From Halosegnis rubeus (lineage in GTDB: Archaea; Halobacteriota; Halobacteria; Halobacteriales; Haloarculaceae): a DNA stretch of 64,000 bases. Numbering within the stretch: position 1 is the stretch's first letter; every line of letters starts with the position of its first letter. The position numbers and the translations under genes were made by a program. Below the pieces are notes generated by a model. The model was not told the origin of the DNA. It was given only the letters and a program-made list of their open reading frames with translations, and made no database searches. The stretch lies in NCBI RefSeq assembly GCF_009184545.1, contig NZ_QJOW01000001.1, positions 248,001 through 312,000 on the forward strand, in the 5' to 3' direction. This document shows positions 28,789-38,069 of the stretch, piece by piece.

Positions 28789-30261
28789 ATGAGCGACGAC
28801 GGCGACGAATCCGACGCGCAGTCTCTCGGCATCACGAAACGCAAGGAGTACGAGACCGGCGAGTGGTACGCGGAGGTCGTCCAGAAGGCCGACCTCGCCG
28901 ACTACGCTCCGATGGGCGGGTTCATCGTTGTGAAACCACGCGGCTACGCGCTGTGGGAACAGGTCCAGGAAAACCTCGACTCGTGGTTCAAGACCACGGG
29001 CGTCGAGAACGCCTACTTCCCGATGATGATTCCGGAGTCGTATCTCGAACGCGAATCGGACATCGTGGAGGGCTTTGACCCCGAAGTCGCGTGGGTCACC
29101 CACGGCGGCCACGAGGAGCTCGAAGAGCGCCTCGCCGTCCGTCCAACGTCCGAGTCAATCATCACGCCGTACATGGCCGAGTGGACGCGTTCACACCGCG
29201 ACCTCCCGCTGCGATTGAACCAGTGGTGTTCGGTCGTGCGCTGGGAGGCGACGGACACCAAGCCGTTCTTCCGCACCAAGGAGTTCCTCTGGCAGGAGGG
29301 CCACACTGCCCACGAGAGCGAAGGGGAGGCGTGGGAGGAGACGATGACCCGACTCGAACAGTACAACCGCCTCTACGAGGACGTGCTCGCGATGCCGACG
29401 ACGCTCGGTCGCAAGCCCGACCACGACAAGTTCCCCGGGGGCGAGACGACGACGACCGTCGAGGCGCTGATGCCCGACGGGAAGTCGCTGCAGGCGGGGA
29501 CGAGCCACTATCTCGGCACCGGCTTCGCCGAGGCGTACGATCTCACGTACCGCGACGAGGACGAGAACGAGCAGGTGTGTCACACCACATCGTGGGGGCT
29601 GTCGTGGCGTGCCCTCGGCGGACTCATCATGACTCACTCGGACGACCAGGGACTCGTTTTGCCCCCGACGGTCGCGCCCGAACAGGTCGTCATCGTCCCC
29701 ATCTGGCAGGAGGACACCCGCGAGGAGGTGCTCGACTACTGCGAACAGCTGCACGCCGACCTCGACGCCGACGGGGTCCGCGTCGTCCTTGACGACCGCG
29801 ACGAGCGCAACCCCGGCTTCAAGTTCAACGAGTGGGAGCTGAAGGGGACACCCGTCCGCATCGAGGTCGGGCCGAACGAGGTCGACGACGAGGAAATCAC
29901 CCTCGTCCACCGCCCGGACGGCGAGACCGAGACGGCGGACCGCGCGGACCTTACCGACGCGACCGAGGACGCCCTCGATACGGTGTACGCGAAACTGTAC
30001 GCCGACGCCGAGGCGAACCTGGAGGAGAACGTGCGCGAGGCGCACGGCCGCGGCGAGATTCTCGGCACGCTCGGCCAGCACGGTGGCTATGTCAAGACCG
30101 GCTGGTGTGGCGACAAGAGCTGCGAGACGGAGATCAAAGACCAGATCGCGGCCGAAATCGTGATGCTCCCGCTGGAGGAGGACACCGAACCGGTCCACGA
30201 GACGTGTGGCGTCTGTGGCGAGGCAGCGACGGAGACGGCGTTCTTCGCGAAGAACTACTAA
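28789..30261 (+). CDS. proS: proline--tRNA ligase (archaeal/eukaryal type)
   Basis: A 490-residue class II synthetase. Motif blocks are visible: PRGYALWEQVQENLDSWFK, RPTSESIITPYMAEW, RWEATDTKPFFRTKEFLWQE, and FPGGETTTTVEALMPDGKSL. The anticodon domain and a C-terminal zinc-like domain (CGDKSCETEI, TCGVCGEAATE) end in the Tyr typical of the archaeal type. It charges tRNA-Pro. A TATA-like TTTAAG lies about 28 bp upstream of the ATG. The stop codon is followed directly by structured element B. Confidence 0.95.
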   Translation: MSDDGDESDAQSLGITKRKEYETGEWYAEVVQKADLADYAPMGGFIVVKPRGYALWEQVQENLDSWFKTTGVENAYFPMMIPESYLERESDIVEGFDPEVAWVTHGGHEELEERLAVRPTSESIITPYMAEWTRSHRDLPLRLNQWCSVVRWEATDTKPFFRTKEFLWQEGHTAHESEGEAWEETMTRLEQYNRLYEDVLAMPTTLGRKPDHDKFPGGETTTTVEALMPDGKSLQAGTSHYLGTGFAEAYDLTYRDEDENEQVCHTTSWGLSWRALGGLIMTHSDDQGLVLPPTVAPEQVVIVPIWQEDTREEVLDYCEQLHADLDADGVRVVLDDRDERNPGFKFNEWELKGTPVRIEVGPNEVDDEEITLVHRPDGETETADRADLTDATEDALDTVYAKLYADAEANLEENVREAHGRGEILGTLGQHGGYVKTGWCGDKSCETEIKDQIAAEIVMLPLEEDTEPVHETCGVCGEAATETAFFAKNY

Positions 30262-30456
30262 GCACTTTTTTGCCGACTCGGGCTTCCTCGGCGCGGCAAG
30301 GCCGCGCCTGTGGGAGCAATGTGGCGGCGTAGCCGCCACGAAATAGATTGCCGGCGGAGCCGGCAATCCGCTCGCGGCAAAAACCTGCACTAAAAAGACG
30401 CAGCCGCGCCTCCCGTCGGTCGGCGCGGTGAAACGCCTCGCTTCGCTCGCCGTATA
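30262..30456. repeat. structured intergenic element, copy B
   Basis: The element starts at the base after the proS stop, GCACTTTTTTGCCG. P1 pairs TTTTTTGCCG with CGGCAAAAA further on. P2 pairs GCTTCC with GGGAGC. P3 is GGCGCGGC, loop AAG, GCCGCGCC. Two extra hairpins lie inside P1: GTGGCGGC with a GTA loop, and TTGCCGGC with a GGA loop. The 3' block is CGCAGCCGCGCC paired with GGCGCGG, then CTCGCTTCGCTCG. Same order of parts as copies A and C. Confidence 0.8.
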
Positions 30457-30564
30457 CTCGTGGGGTGGAGCAATTCGCGGTACTGTCATCGGTGTGGTGT
30501 TTTCTCCTTGGTTCCTCGAAACACGCTACTTCTGGCCTCCGACGGAGGTCACACCGATGTAATA

Positions 30565-30572
30565 CTTATACC
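30565..30572 (+). promoter_or_regulatory. TATA box of the 75-residue membrane gene
   Basis: CTTATACC lies 23-30 bp before the ATG at 30595, with no Shine-Dalgarno sequence. It supports the short start and a leaderless transcript. Confidence 0.6.
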
Positions 30573-30594
30573 GCTGACGCGTCTTATCACGAGT

Positions 30595-30822
30595 ATGTTG
30601 AATCGACTCAAGACGATGAACCGGGTCACCAAAATCGAGTACGGGTTGATGGTTATGACAGCCCTGCTCGCGATTGGGGCCGGATTCGCACCGGTGGGGC
30701 GTGAAGAGAGCGTCCTCTTTGCGGCGGTGTTTCTCGGGATTACGATTGGTCTGTGGGTGTCACACCTGCTGACGATGTTACACACTGCGGTCGTGCAAAA
30801 CGACGCCCGAATCAATGGCTGA
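30595..30822 (+). CDS. two-helix membrane protein of unknown function
   Basis: A 75-residue protein, start MLNRLKTMNRVTKIEYGLMV. Two hydrophobic helices (about residues 17-34 and 42-63) are separated by a short loop (APVGREESV). I do not recognise the family. Its stop overlaps the start of the next gene by 8 bp, so the two are translated together and likely act together in the membrane. Confidence 0.65.
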   Translation: MLNRLKTMNRVTKIEYGLMVMTALLAIGAGFAPVGREESVLFAAVFLGITIGLWVSHLLTMLHTAVVQNDARING

Positions 30823-31687
30823 GGACACACCACCGGGACAGGCAATCGGTGAAGAGTTCGGCAACTTCGCCAGCTTTGCGCTCGTCTCGGGGATGGTGTC
30901 TGCCATCTTCGTCGCAGCGTTCCTCACGGCGTTCCCGGGCCGTATCGGCCGGTACTTCGGTGGTATCGCCATCGCGGTGTTGCTCATCACCTTCGTCGTC
31001 GGGCTGACGCTCGATCTACTGGGCTTTTTCGGCAACGAGTCGTCGCTCACCCGCGAAACGGAGTCGACGCCCTTCGAGGAGACGGATCGGTATCAGCGCG
31101 TCCGCTCACAGTCGAACGAGCCGCTGCCCCGTCAAATCAACTTCAACGAGGAAGTGACGGCGCTGAAAGAGTACTTCGACGGCGACGTGCCCCGGGCCGC
31201 ACAGTCGTTTTTCATCGAGTACGAGAAGCTCAGATCCAGCAGCTCGCGCCGGAAGACACAGGCGAGCAGCGTCCGGTCGGCGCTCAATCCCGTCCTCGCG
31301 TTGGTCGACGACGAGGAGCTTGAAGCCTCGCTCGAACAGATGGGCGAGGACCTGTTCGCGTACATCAAATCCAACCCCGCGGAGAACATCATCGTCACCG
31401 AGGTGGCCCTGACCCACGACGGGACCGAACAGTCCGTCATGGAGACCCAGGGACAGACGGCACACCTCACGGCCGCCCTCCACAACGAGGGCGAGGCGGT
31501 CGAAGCCGAGCTGTCGATTCGGTTCACCGACCCAACGGGAGCGAAGATTATGGAGACGACACTCCCGACCGGTCGGCTCTCGACCGAGGAGCGTATCGAA
31601 CTCAACACGGACCTTCTGGTCCCGGCGGCGGCGACGGATATCCAGTTCTCGATTCTGAACGCACGGCAGGTCGAAACGGGGACCTGA
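30815..31687 (+). CDS. membrane-anchored protein of unknown function
   Basis: A 290-residue protein. Two N-terminal helices (about residues 17-37 and 45-70) are followed by a soluble domain. First a charged helical part (FNEEVTALKEYFDGDVPRAA, about 100-190), then a beta-rich C-terminal part (VALTHDGTEQSVMETQGQTA to the end) that looks like an immunoglobulin-like fold. No catalytic motif is evident. It overlaps the preceding small membrane gene. Confidence 0.65.
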   Translation: MAEDTPPGQAIGEEFGNFASFALVSGMVSAIFVAAFLTAFPGRIGRYFGGIAIAVLLITFVVGLTLDLLGFFGNESSLTRETESTPFEETDRYQRVRSQSNEPLPRQINFNEEVTALKEYFDGDVPRAAQSFFIEYEKLRSSSSRRKTQASSVRSALNPVLALVDDEELEASLEQMGEDLFAYIKSNPAENIIVTEVALTHDGTEQSVMETQGQTAHLTAALHNEGEAVEAELSIRFTDPTGAKIMETTLPTGRLSTEERIELNTDLLVPAAATDIQFSILNARQVETGT

Positions 31688-31725
31688 CCCGAACCGTTTC
31701 CTCACCACCGACCGTACCGACCCTG

Positions 31726-32142
31726 ATGACCGAGCCTGCATTCGACGAGATTCTCCCTGCTGTCGCCGGTATCGTCCCGACGACGGACGATCGACTGCTC
31801 TTCGTCCACAACGAGGTGTTCGACGCGTGGACGCTCCCGATGGCGGCCGTCGAGCCTGGTGAGTCACTGGAGACTGCACTCCAGCACGAGGTCGAAACGG
31901 CCTCTGGACTCACGGCCGACCCGGTCGAACTCACCGGCGTCTACTCCAACCCGAACGTGCAGGCCGTCCAGTACGAATTGGGCGAACTCGTCCACTACGT
32001 GACGACGTGCTACCGGTGTCTGCCGGTTGACGCGCCGGCCTCGCTCGATGCATATCCCGACGCCGAACTGTTTCCCATCGCGAATCACCCGTATCTCGGC
32101 TACATGCAGCGGTGGCTCGACGACGGTCTCGCGGCCGAATAA
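31726..32142 (+). CDS. Nudix-fold protein with degenerate Nudix box
   Basis: A 138-residue protein with the overall Nudix layout: VAGIVPTTDDRLLFVHNE, then WTLPMAAVEPGESLETALQH, then EVETASGL. In the box the expected REUxEExGU reads H-E-V-E-T-A-S-G-L, so both of the paired metal-binding glutamates are Thr and Ala. The upstream Gly of G-x5-E is also replaced. Hydrolase activity is therefore doubtful; a binding or regulatory role is possible. It ends about 100 bp before gltB. Confidence 0.72.
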   Translation: MTEPAFDEILPAVAGIVPTTDDRLLFVHNEVFDAWTLPMAAVEPGESLETALQHEVETASGLTADPVELTGVYSNPNVQAVQYELGELVHYVTTCYRCLPVDAPASLDAYPDAELFPIANHPYLGYMQRWLDDGLAAE

Positions 32143-32247
32143 CGTCCCGTCAGACAGCCGAATTTATTAAAGGTACATAATATGGGTCTAATGACCCCTT
32201 ACATTTGGAGCGGAACAAAAATAAGGTCCAGTCGGCTAGCAATGGTA

Positions 32248-35200
32248 ATGTCTGACAACGCACACGGGGGGGCCACTGAGCTACTCGCCGACCCCGACGA
32301 GACGCGCGCGAACTGCGGGGTCGGAGTCGTATTCGACCTCGACGGCGACGCGAGCCACCAGCCCATCGCCGAGGGAATCGAACTGCTCGGTAACCTCGAA
32401 CACCGCGGTACCACCGGCGCGGACCCGAATACCGGCGACGGCGCGGGGATTCTTCTCCAGATTCCGGACCGGTTCTACCGCGAGGAACTCGACGTGTCGC
32501 TGCCGCCCGCTCGCGAGTACGCCGTCGGCACCGTCTTTCTCCCGCCAGACGAGACCGCCGCCAGCGACCTACGCGATATCGTCGCCGACGAGTTCACAGA
32601 ACACGGACTCGACGTGTTGACGTGGCGCGGCGTCGAGACGAACAACGACGAGCTCGGGCCGACCGCCCTCGAATCGGAACCACGCATCGAACAGGTGTTC
32701 GTCGCGCCCGACGCCGACCTCGACGGCGAGTCGTTCGACCGACTGCTCTACGAGGCCCGCCGGGCCGTCGAGACACGCATCGAGGACACCCGCCCGCCGG
32801 GCGGTGGCCGCTTCTACGTCTGTTCGCTCGACCGCAAGACCGTCGTCTACAAGGGACTGCTCACCGCCGAACAGCTGGTCGATTACTTCCCGGAGCTTTC
32901 CGACGAGCGGGTCGCGTCCACGTTCGCGATGGTCCACGCCCGGTTCTCGACCAACACGCTCGGCGCGTGGCACCTCGCACATCCGTACCGGAACATCATC
33001 CACAACGGCGAGTTCAACACCATCAAGGGGAACGTCAACTGGATGCGGGCCCGCGAGACCGACATCACACACGACGACCTCGACGTGGACACGGTCAAGC
33101 CTATCATCGACGACCCCGACCAGTCAGACACCGCGAGCGTCGACAACGCGCTCGAACTGCTGATGCAGGGCGGCCGAAATCTCCCGCACGCGCTCCGAAT
33201 GCTCATCCCCGAGGCGTGGCGCGGCGAGGCGAATCAGGTCTCCGAGGAGCGCCGCGAGTTCTACGACTACCACGCCTCGCTCGTCGAGCCGTGGGACGGC
33301 CCGGCGCTCGTCTGTGCCACCGACGGCGACCGCATCGGTGCCGTGCTCGACCGCAACGGCCTGCGCCCGTGTCGCTACGACGTCCGCGAGGACAACACCC
33401 TCGTGATGGCCAGCGAGGCCGGCGCGCTCGACACCGACCCCGCCGACATCCGCGAGCGCGGCCGACTCTCGCCCGGCCAGCTGTTCCTCGTCGACCCAGA
33501 GGAGGGTCGCGTCGTCCCCGACGACGAAGTGTTCGACTCCCTCACCGACCAGAAGTACGGCGAATGGGTCCGCGACCAGCAGCTCTCGCTCGATTCGCTC
33601 GCCGACCACGACAGCCACGAGCCGAACGCCGGTGACGACCTTCGGGCGCGGCAGGCGCTGTTCGGCTACACCCGCGACCAGCTCGACGAGATGCTCGAAC
33701 CCATGGCCAACGACGGAAAAGACCCCGTCGGTTCGATGGGTGACGACACGCCGCTGTCGGTGCTCTCGGAGTTCAATCGCCCGCTGTTCACCTACTTCAA
33801 ACAGCTGTTCGCGCAGGTGTCGAACCCGCCGCTCGATTACATCCGCGAGGAGATGGTCACCTCGATGGAGACGCGGCTCGGCAACCAACGGAACCTCCTC
33901 GACGAGACGCCGGAACACGCCAAACAGGTCGTCGCCGAGTCGCCCGTCCTGACGAACGGAGAACTGGACGCGCTCCAGTCACTCGACGGGGGCGACGACG
34001 TGAACGGGCTCTCGACCGTGACGCTGGACGCGACCTACGACACCGACGGCGACCTCGAAGCTGCCGTCCGCGAACTCCGGATGGAGGCGACCGCTGCCGC
34101 GAAGCACCACGACGTGCTCGTGCTCTCTGACCGCGATGCCGGGAGGGACCGCCTCCCGATTCCCGCACTGCTTGCGGTCGGTGGCGTCCACCACCACCTC
34201 GTCCGCAACGGCCTTCGCAACCGCGTCGAACTCGTGGCCGAGTCCGGCGACCCCCGCGAGGTCCACCACGTCGCCGCCTGCATCGGCTACGGTGCCGGTG
34301 CCGTCAATCCGTATCTCGCCTACGAGTCCGTCACCGACATCGTCGCCGGCCCGGACGGAGCCGACGAGGAGACCGCCCTCGGCGCGTACGTCCACGCGCT
34401 CGAAGACGGCGTGCTCAAGACGATGGCGAAGATGGGGATTTCGACGGTCGAGAGCTACCAAGGGGCACAGATTTTCGAGGCGGTCGGCCTCGATTCCGAT
34501 TTTGTCGCCGAGTACTTCGAGGGGACGCCCGCCCGGACCGAGGGCATCGACATCGACGACATCGAGAGCGACCTCCGCAAGCGCCACGCCGTCGCCTTCG
34601 GCGACGAGGAGCCGGAGCTCGAACACCAAGGCGAGTACGACCACCGCTCGTCGGGGATGTTCCACGAGTGGAACCCCTCCACCGTCGGCACCCTCCAGCA
34701 GGCCGTCCGCTCGGGCGACTACGAGCAGTATCTGAAGTTCGCCGAGCAGATGAACGACCAGCAGGACCAACTCCAGTCGCTGCGCGGCCTGCTCGAACTC
34801 GACTCCGACCGCGCACCGGTCGCTATCGAGGACGTGGAGCCGGTCGAATCCATCGTCGAGCGGTTCGCCACCGCGCCGATGTCGCTCGGCTCGCTCTCGC
34901 CGGAGGCCCACGAGAACAACGCGATGGCGATGAACCGACTCGGCGCGAAATCCGGCACCGGCGAGGGGGGTGAGCCGCCGGAACGGTTCGACACACAAAA
35001 GGAGTGTGCCGTCAAGCAGGTCGCCTCCGGCCGCTTCGGCGTCACCTCCGAGTATCTCGCCAACGCAGAAGAGATTCAAATCAAGATGGCACAAGGGTCA
35101 AAGCCCGGCGAAGGGGGCCATCTGCCCGGCGAGAAGGTGAACGAGATGATCGCTCACGTTCGCTTCTCGACGCCGGGTGTCGGTCTCATCTCGCCGCCGC

Positions 35201-36789
35201 CGCTGCACGACATCTACTCCATCGAGGACCTCAAACAGCTGATTCACGACCTGAAGGCGGCGAACCCCGACGCCGACATCAACGTGAAGCTCGTCGCCGA
35301 GGCCGGCATCGGCACCATCGCCGCCGGTGTCGCGAAGGCCAACGCCGACGCGGTCCACATCTCCGGCCACTCGGGCGGAACGGGCGCGTCCCCGCGCACA
35401 TCAATCAAGAACGCCGGGCTGCCGTGGGAACTCGGGCTGTCGGAGGCGAACCAGATGCTCCGGGCGACGGACCTGCGCTCGCGCATCCGCGTCAGCACCG
35501 ACGGCGGTCTCAAGACCGGGCGCGACGTGGCCGTCGCGGCGCTGCTCGGGGCAGAAGAGTACGTCTTCGGCACCGCACCGCTCGTCACCTCCGGCTGTGT
35601 GATGGCCCGCCAGTGTCACGAGAACACCTGCCCGGTCGGCGTCGCCACCCAGCGGGGCGTGCTCCGCGAGCGGTTCCCCGGCCAGCCCGACCACGTCATC
35701 AACTACATGACGTTTATCGCACAGGAGCTGCGCGAGCAGATGGCCGAGTTGGGCTTCGAGACGGTCGAAGAGATGGTCGGCCACGCCGAGCACCTGAGCC
35801 AACGCGACGACGTGACACAGGAGAAGGCGCGCAAGCTCGACCTCTCGGCGATGATCGCCGAACAGCCGGGCGAGGCGCGCACCAAAACGGAGCCACAGAC
35901 CCACGAAATCGCGGAGGCGCTCGACTGGGAGCTAATCGACGAGGCCGAAGCCGCCATCGAACACGGCGACCCGGTCCACATCGACCGCGACATCTCGAAT
36001 CACCACCGCGCGGTCGGCGCGACGCTCTCGAACCGCATCTCGACGAAACACGGCGGCGACGGCTTACCCGACGGCACGGTTCGGCTCGACTTCACCGGCA
36101 CCGCGGGCCAGAGCTTCGGCGCGTTCCTCGCGCCCGGCGTGACGATGCAGCTCACCGGCTCCGGCAACGACTACGTCGGCAAGGGGCTTTCGGGCGGTCG
36201 CATCATCGTCAACACGCCCGACGTGGCGACGTACGAGCCGGAGAAGAACATCCTCGTCGGCAACGTCGCCCTCTACGGTGGCACCCGCGGCGAGGCGTAC
36301 ATCAACGGGATGGCCGGCGAGCGCTTTGCCGTCCGCAACTCCGGCGTGAAGGCGGTCGTTGAGTCGGTCGGCGACCACGGCTGTGAGTACATGACCGGCG
36401 GCGTCGTCGCCGTCCTCGGCGAGACGGGCAAGAACTTCGCGGCCGGGATGTCCGGCGGCGTCGCCTACGTGCTCGACCGGGAGAGGGACTTCGAGCAGTC
36501 GGTCAACAAGGAGATGGTGTCGGTCACAGCGGAACTGGACGAATCCGACCGCGCGATGCTCCGCCGATTGGTCGAGAACCACGTCGCCTACACCGACTCC
36601 GACCGCGGCCAGTACATCCTTGACAACTGGGAGTCGGAACTGGAGAATATCCTGAAGGTGATGCCCGACGCCTACGCCGGCGTGCTCGAAGAGGGAGCCG
36701 ACGACGTGCGCGAGGAACTGCCCGTCCGTCCGGACGCCTCCGCGCGTGCGGGCGACGAGGAGTCCGGCTTCGTCACCAGCGACGACTGA
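32248..36789 (+). CDS. gltB: glutamate synthase, large subunit
   Basis: A 1,513-residue protein. The class II glutamine amidotransferase domain begins at C23 in NCGVGVVFDLD, so about 22 residues would be removed to expose the catalytic Cys. HARFSTNT and LRPCRYDV follow. The central and FMN-binding domains (FATAPMSLGSLSPEAHENNA; VHISGHSGGTGASP) come next, then the iron-sulfur motif CVMARQCHENTCPVG. The C-terminal beta-helix GXGXG domain follows (SGGRIIVNTP, YGGTRGEAYINGMAGERFA). It makes two glutamates from glutamine and 2-oxoglutarate. No small subunit is adjacent, so the electron donor is probably ferredoxin. Confidence 0.95.
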   Translation: MSDNAHGGATELLADPDETRANCGVGVVFDLDGDASHQPIAEGIELLGNLEHRGTTGADPNTGDGAGILLQIPDRFYREELDVSLPPAREYAVGTVFLPPDETAASDLRDIVADEFTEHGLDVLTWRGVETNNDELGPTALESEPRIEQVFVAPDADLDGESFDRLLYEARRAVETRIEDTRPPGGGRFYVCSLDRKTVVYKGLLTAEQLVDYFPELSDERVASTFAMVHARFSTNTLGAWHLAHPYRNIIHNGEFNTIKGNVNWMRARETDITHDDLDVDTVKPIIDDPDQSDTASVDNALELLMQGGRNLPHALRMLIPEAWRGEANQVSEERREFYDYHASLVEPWDGPALVCATDGDRIGAVLDRNGLRPCRYDVREDNTLVMASEAGALDTDPADIRERGRLSPGQLFLVDPEEGRVVPDDEVFDSLTDQKYGEWVRDQQLSLDSLADHDSHEPNAGDDLRARQALFGYTRDQLDEMLEPMANDGKDPVGSMGDDTPLSVLSEFNRPLFTYFKQLFAQVSNPPLDYIREEMVTSMETRLGNQRNLLDETPEHAKQVVAESPVLTNGELDALQSLDGGDDVNGLSTVTLDATYDTDGDLEAAVRELRMEATAAAKHHDVLVLSDRDAGRDRLPIPALLAVGGVHHHLVRNGLRNRVELVAESGDPREVHHVAACIGYGAGAVNPYLAYESVTDIVAGPDGADEETALGAYVHALEDGVLKTMAKMGISTVESYQGAQIFEAVGLDSDFVAEYFEGTPARTEGIDIDDIESDLRKRHAVAFGDEEPELEHQGEYDHRSSGMFHEWNPSTVGTLQQAVRSGDYEQYLKFAEQMNDQQDQLQSLRGLLELDSDRAPVAIEDVEPVESIVERFATAPMSLGSLSPEAHENNAMAMNRLGAKSGTGEGGEPPERFDTQKECAVKQVASGRFGVTSEYLANAEEIQIKMAQGSKPGEGGHLPGEKVNEMIAHVRFSTPGVGLISPPPLHDIYSIEDLKQLIHDLKAANPDADINVKLVAEAGIGTIAAGVAKANADAVHISGHSGGTGASPRTSIKNAGLPWELGLSEANQMLRATDLRSRIRVSTDGGLKTGRDVAVAALLGAEEYVFGTAPLVTSGCVMARQCHENTCPVGVATQRGVLRERFPGQPDHVINYMTFIAQELREQMAELGFETVEEMVGHAEHLSQRDDVTQEKARKLDLSAMIAEQPGEARTKTEPQTHEIAEALDWELIDEAEAAIEHGDPVHIDRDISNHHRAVGATLSNRISTKHGGDGLPDGTVRLDFTGTAGQSFGAFLAPGVTMQLTGSGNDYVGKGLSGGRIIVNTPDVATYEPEKNILVGNVALYGGTRGEAYINGMAGERFAVRNSGVKAVVESVGDHGCEYMTGGVVAVLGETGKNFAAGMSGGVAYVLDRERDFEQSVNKEMVSVTAELDESDRAMLRRLVENHVAYTDSDRGQYILDNWESELENILKVMPDAYAGVLEEGADDVREELPVRPDASARAGDEESGFVTSDD

Positions 36790-36826
36790 GCAGAACGGTT
36801 ATCCGGCCCTCGCTACTCTTTCGCTC

Positions 36827-36994
36827 GTGGTTTCAGAGAACACACAGCGGTCGATTCTGTTCGCCCTCGTCGCGACGGGGCTGTGGGTCGTCACCGGCCG
36901 GCTAACCGACAGTGCCCTGCTCCGGTGGGGGTTGCTCGTCGGGGTCGGCGTGATTCTGCCGACCATCCTCGCAGAGCGGGAACGCGACGACTGA
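36827..36994 (+). CDS. small two-helix membrane protein
   Basis: A 55-residue protein from a GTG start, MVSENTQRSILFALVATGLW then VVTGRLTDSALLRWGLLVGV and a charged tail AERERDD. The GTG is 37 bp after the gltB stop. Two hydrophobic stretches are clear. I recognise no family; small proteins of this pattern are frequent in haloarchaea. Confidence 0.5.
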   Translation: MVSENTQRSILFALVATGLWVVTGRLTDSALLRWGLLVGVGVILPTILAERERDD

Positions 36995-37029
36995 GAACTG
37001 TTTTCCCGCCTCCCTCCGGAGTGGTGGCC

Positions 37030-38022
37030 ATGACAGCGACGGCACTCGTCATCGGCGGGACGCGCTTTATCGGCCGCCACACCGTGAGCGAACTGCTCGA
37101 CAACGGCTACGACGTGACCGTATTCAATCGCGGCAACCACGAGAACCCCTTCGCCGACCACCCGGACGTGGCCCACGTCGAGGGCGACCGGACCGAGGAG
37201 GGCGAACTCCGACTCGCGGGCGAGCGGGTCGATCCGGATATCGTCATCGATTGCGTTGCCTACTACCCACGCGACGTGCGGGTCGCGACTGACATCTTCG
37301 CCGACGTGGACGCGTACGTCTACATCTCTTCGGGCGCGAGCTACGGGGCAAAGCGCGTCCCGAAACGCGAAGACGAGACCCGACTCCGCGACTGCACGAC
37401 CGAGCAGGCGACCGACGACAGCGACGCGACGTACGGTCCGCGCAAGGCCGAGGGCGACCGCGCTATCTTCGCGGCTGCCGACGAGGGCGTCAACGCGATG
37501 GCCGTCCGGCCGCCGGTCGTCTACGGTCCCCACGACTACACGGAGCGGTTCGACTACTGGATCGACCGCGTCGACAACCACGAGGAAATCGTCGTCCCCG
37601 GGGACGGGACGAACCTCTGGCATCTCGTCTACGTCGAGGACGTGGCTAGCGCCCTCCGTATCGTCGCCGAGGAGGGTGAGGCGGGCGAGGCGTACAACGT
37701 CGGCGACGGCCACGCGCCCATCCTCGGGGAGTGGGTCGACCGCATCGCCGACGCCTGCGACACCGAGGTCGAGACCGTCTTCGCCGGCCCGCGGGAACTC
37801 GGCGCGGCCGACCTCGAACTGACGGATTTCCCCCTCTACATTGAGTATCCGCACCTGCTCGAAACGGCGAAGATCCGCGACCTCGGCTGGGAGCCGACGC
37901 CGTTGGAGGAGACGGTCGCCGCGACGGTCAAGGCCCACCGCGACTCCGACCGCACCGGCCGCGAGAACGGTCCCGACCGCGAGGCCGAAGAACGCGTGCT
38001 CTCCGTGCTGGAGACGTTTTAG
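37030..38022 (+). CDS. NAD-dependent epimerase/dehydratase
   Basis: A 330-residue extended SDR, start MTATALVIGGTRFIGRHTVS. It has the glycine-rich GGTRFIG loop, IDCVAYYPRDVRVAT, the active-site segment YISSGASYG, and Y-x3-K as YGPRK. Later VVYGPHDYTERFDYW and WHLVYVEDVASALRIV are typical of NAD-dependent sugar epimerases of the CSP41/isoflavone-reductase-like branch. It is not clear which nucleotide sugar is used. GTG at 37021 is an alternative start. Confidence 0.82.
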   Translation: MTATALVIGGTRFIGRHTVSELLDNGYDVTVFNRGNHENPFADHPDVAHVEGDRTEEGELRLAGERVDPDIVIDCVAYYPRDVRVATDIFADVDAYVYISSGASYGAKRVPKREDETRLRDCTTEQATDDSDATYGPRKAEGDRAIFAAADEGVNAMAVRPPVVYGPHDYTERFDYWIDRVDNHEEIVVPGDGTNLWHLVYVEDVASALRIVAEEGEAGEAYNVGDGHAPILGEWVDRIADACDTEVETVFAGPRELGAADLELTDFPLYIEYPHLLETAKIRDLGWEPTPLEETVAATVKAHRDSDRTGRENGPDREAEERVLSVLETF

Positions 38023-38069
38023 CCGCGCGTTCGGACAACCGTTTTGTCCGGGGGCCGCGAGTCGGGAGT

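Larger units (their letters stand above)
30262..30594. other. 333-bp gene-free stretch after proS
   Basis: It contains structured element B (30262-30456). Then comes about 110 bp of unassigned sequence and the TATA box (30565-30572) of the next gene. A frame open from 30460 overlaps the element's tail and is not believed to be translated. Confidence 0.7.

Noticed and set aside
30460-30594. N-terminal extension of the 75-residue membrane protein
   Set aside because: It would start within sequence following structured element B; the TATA box at 30565 fits the start at 30595.
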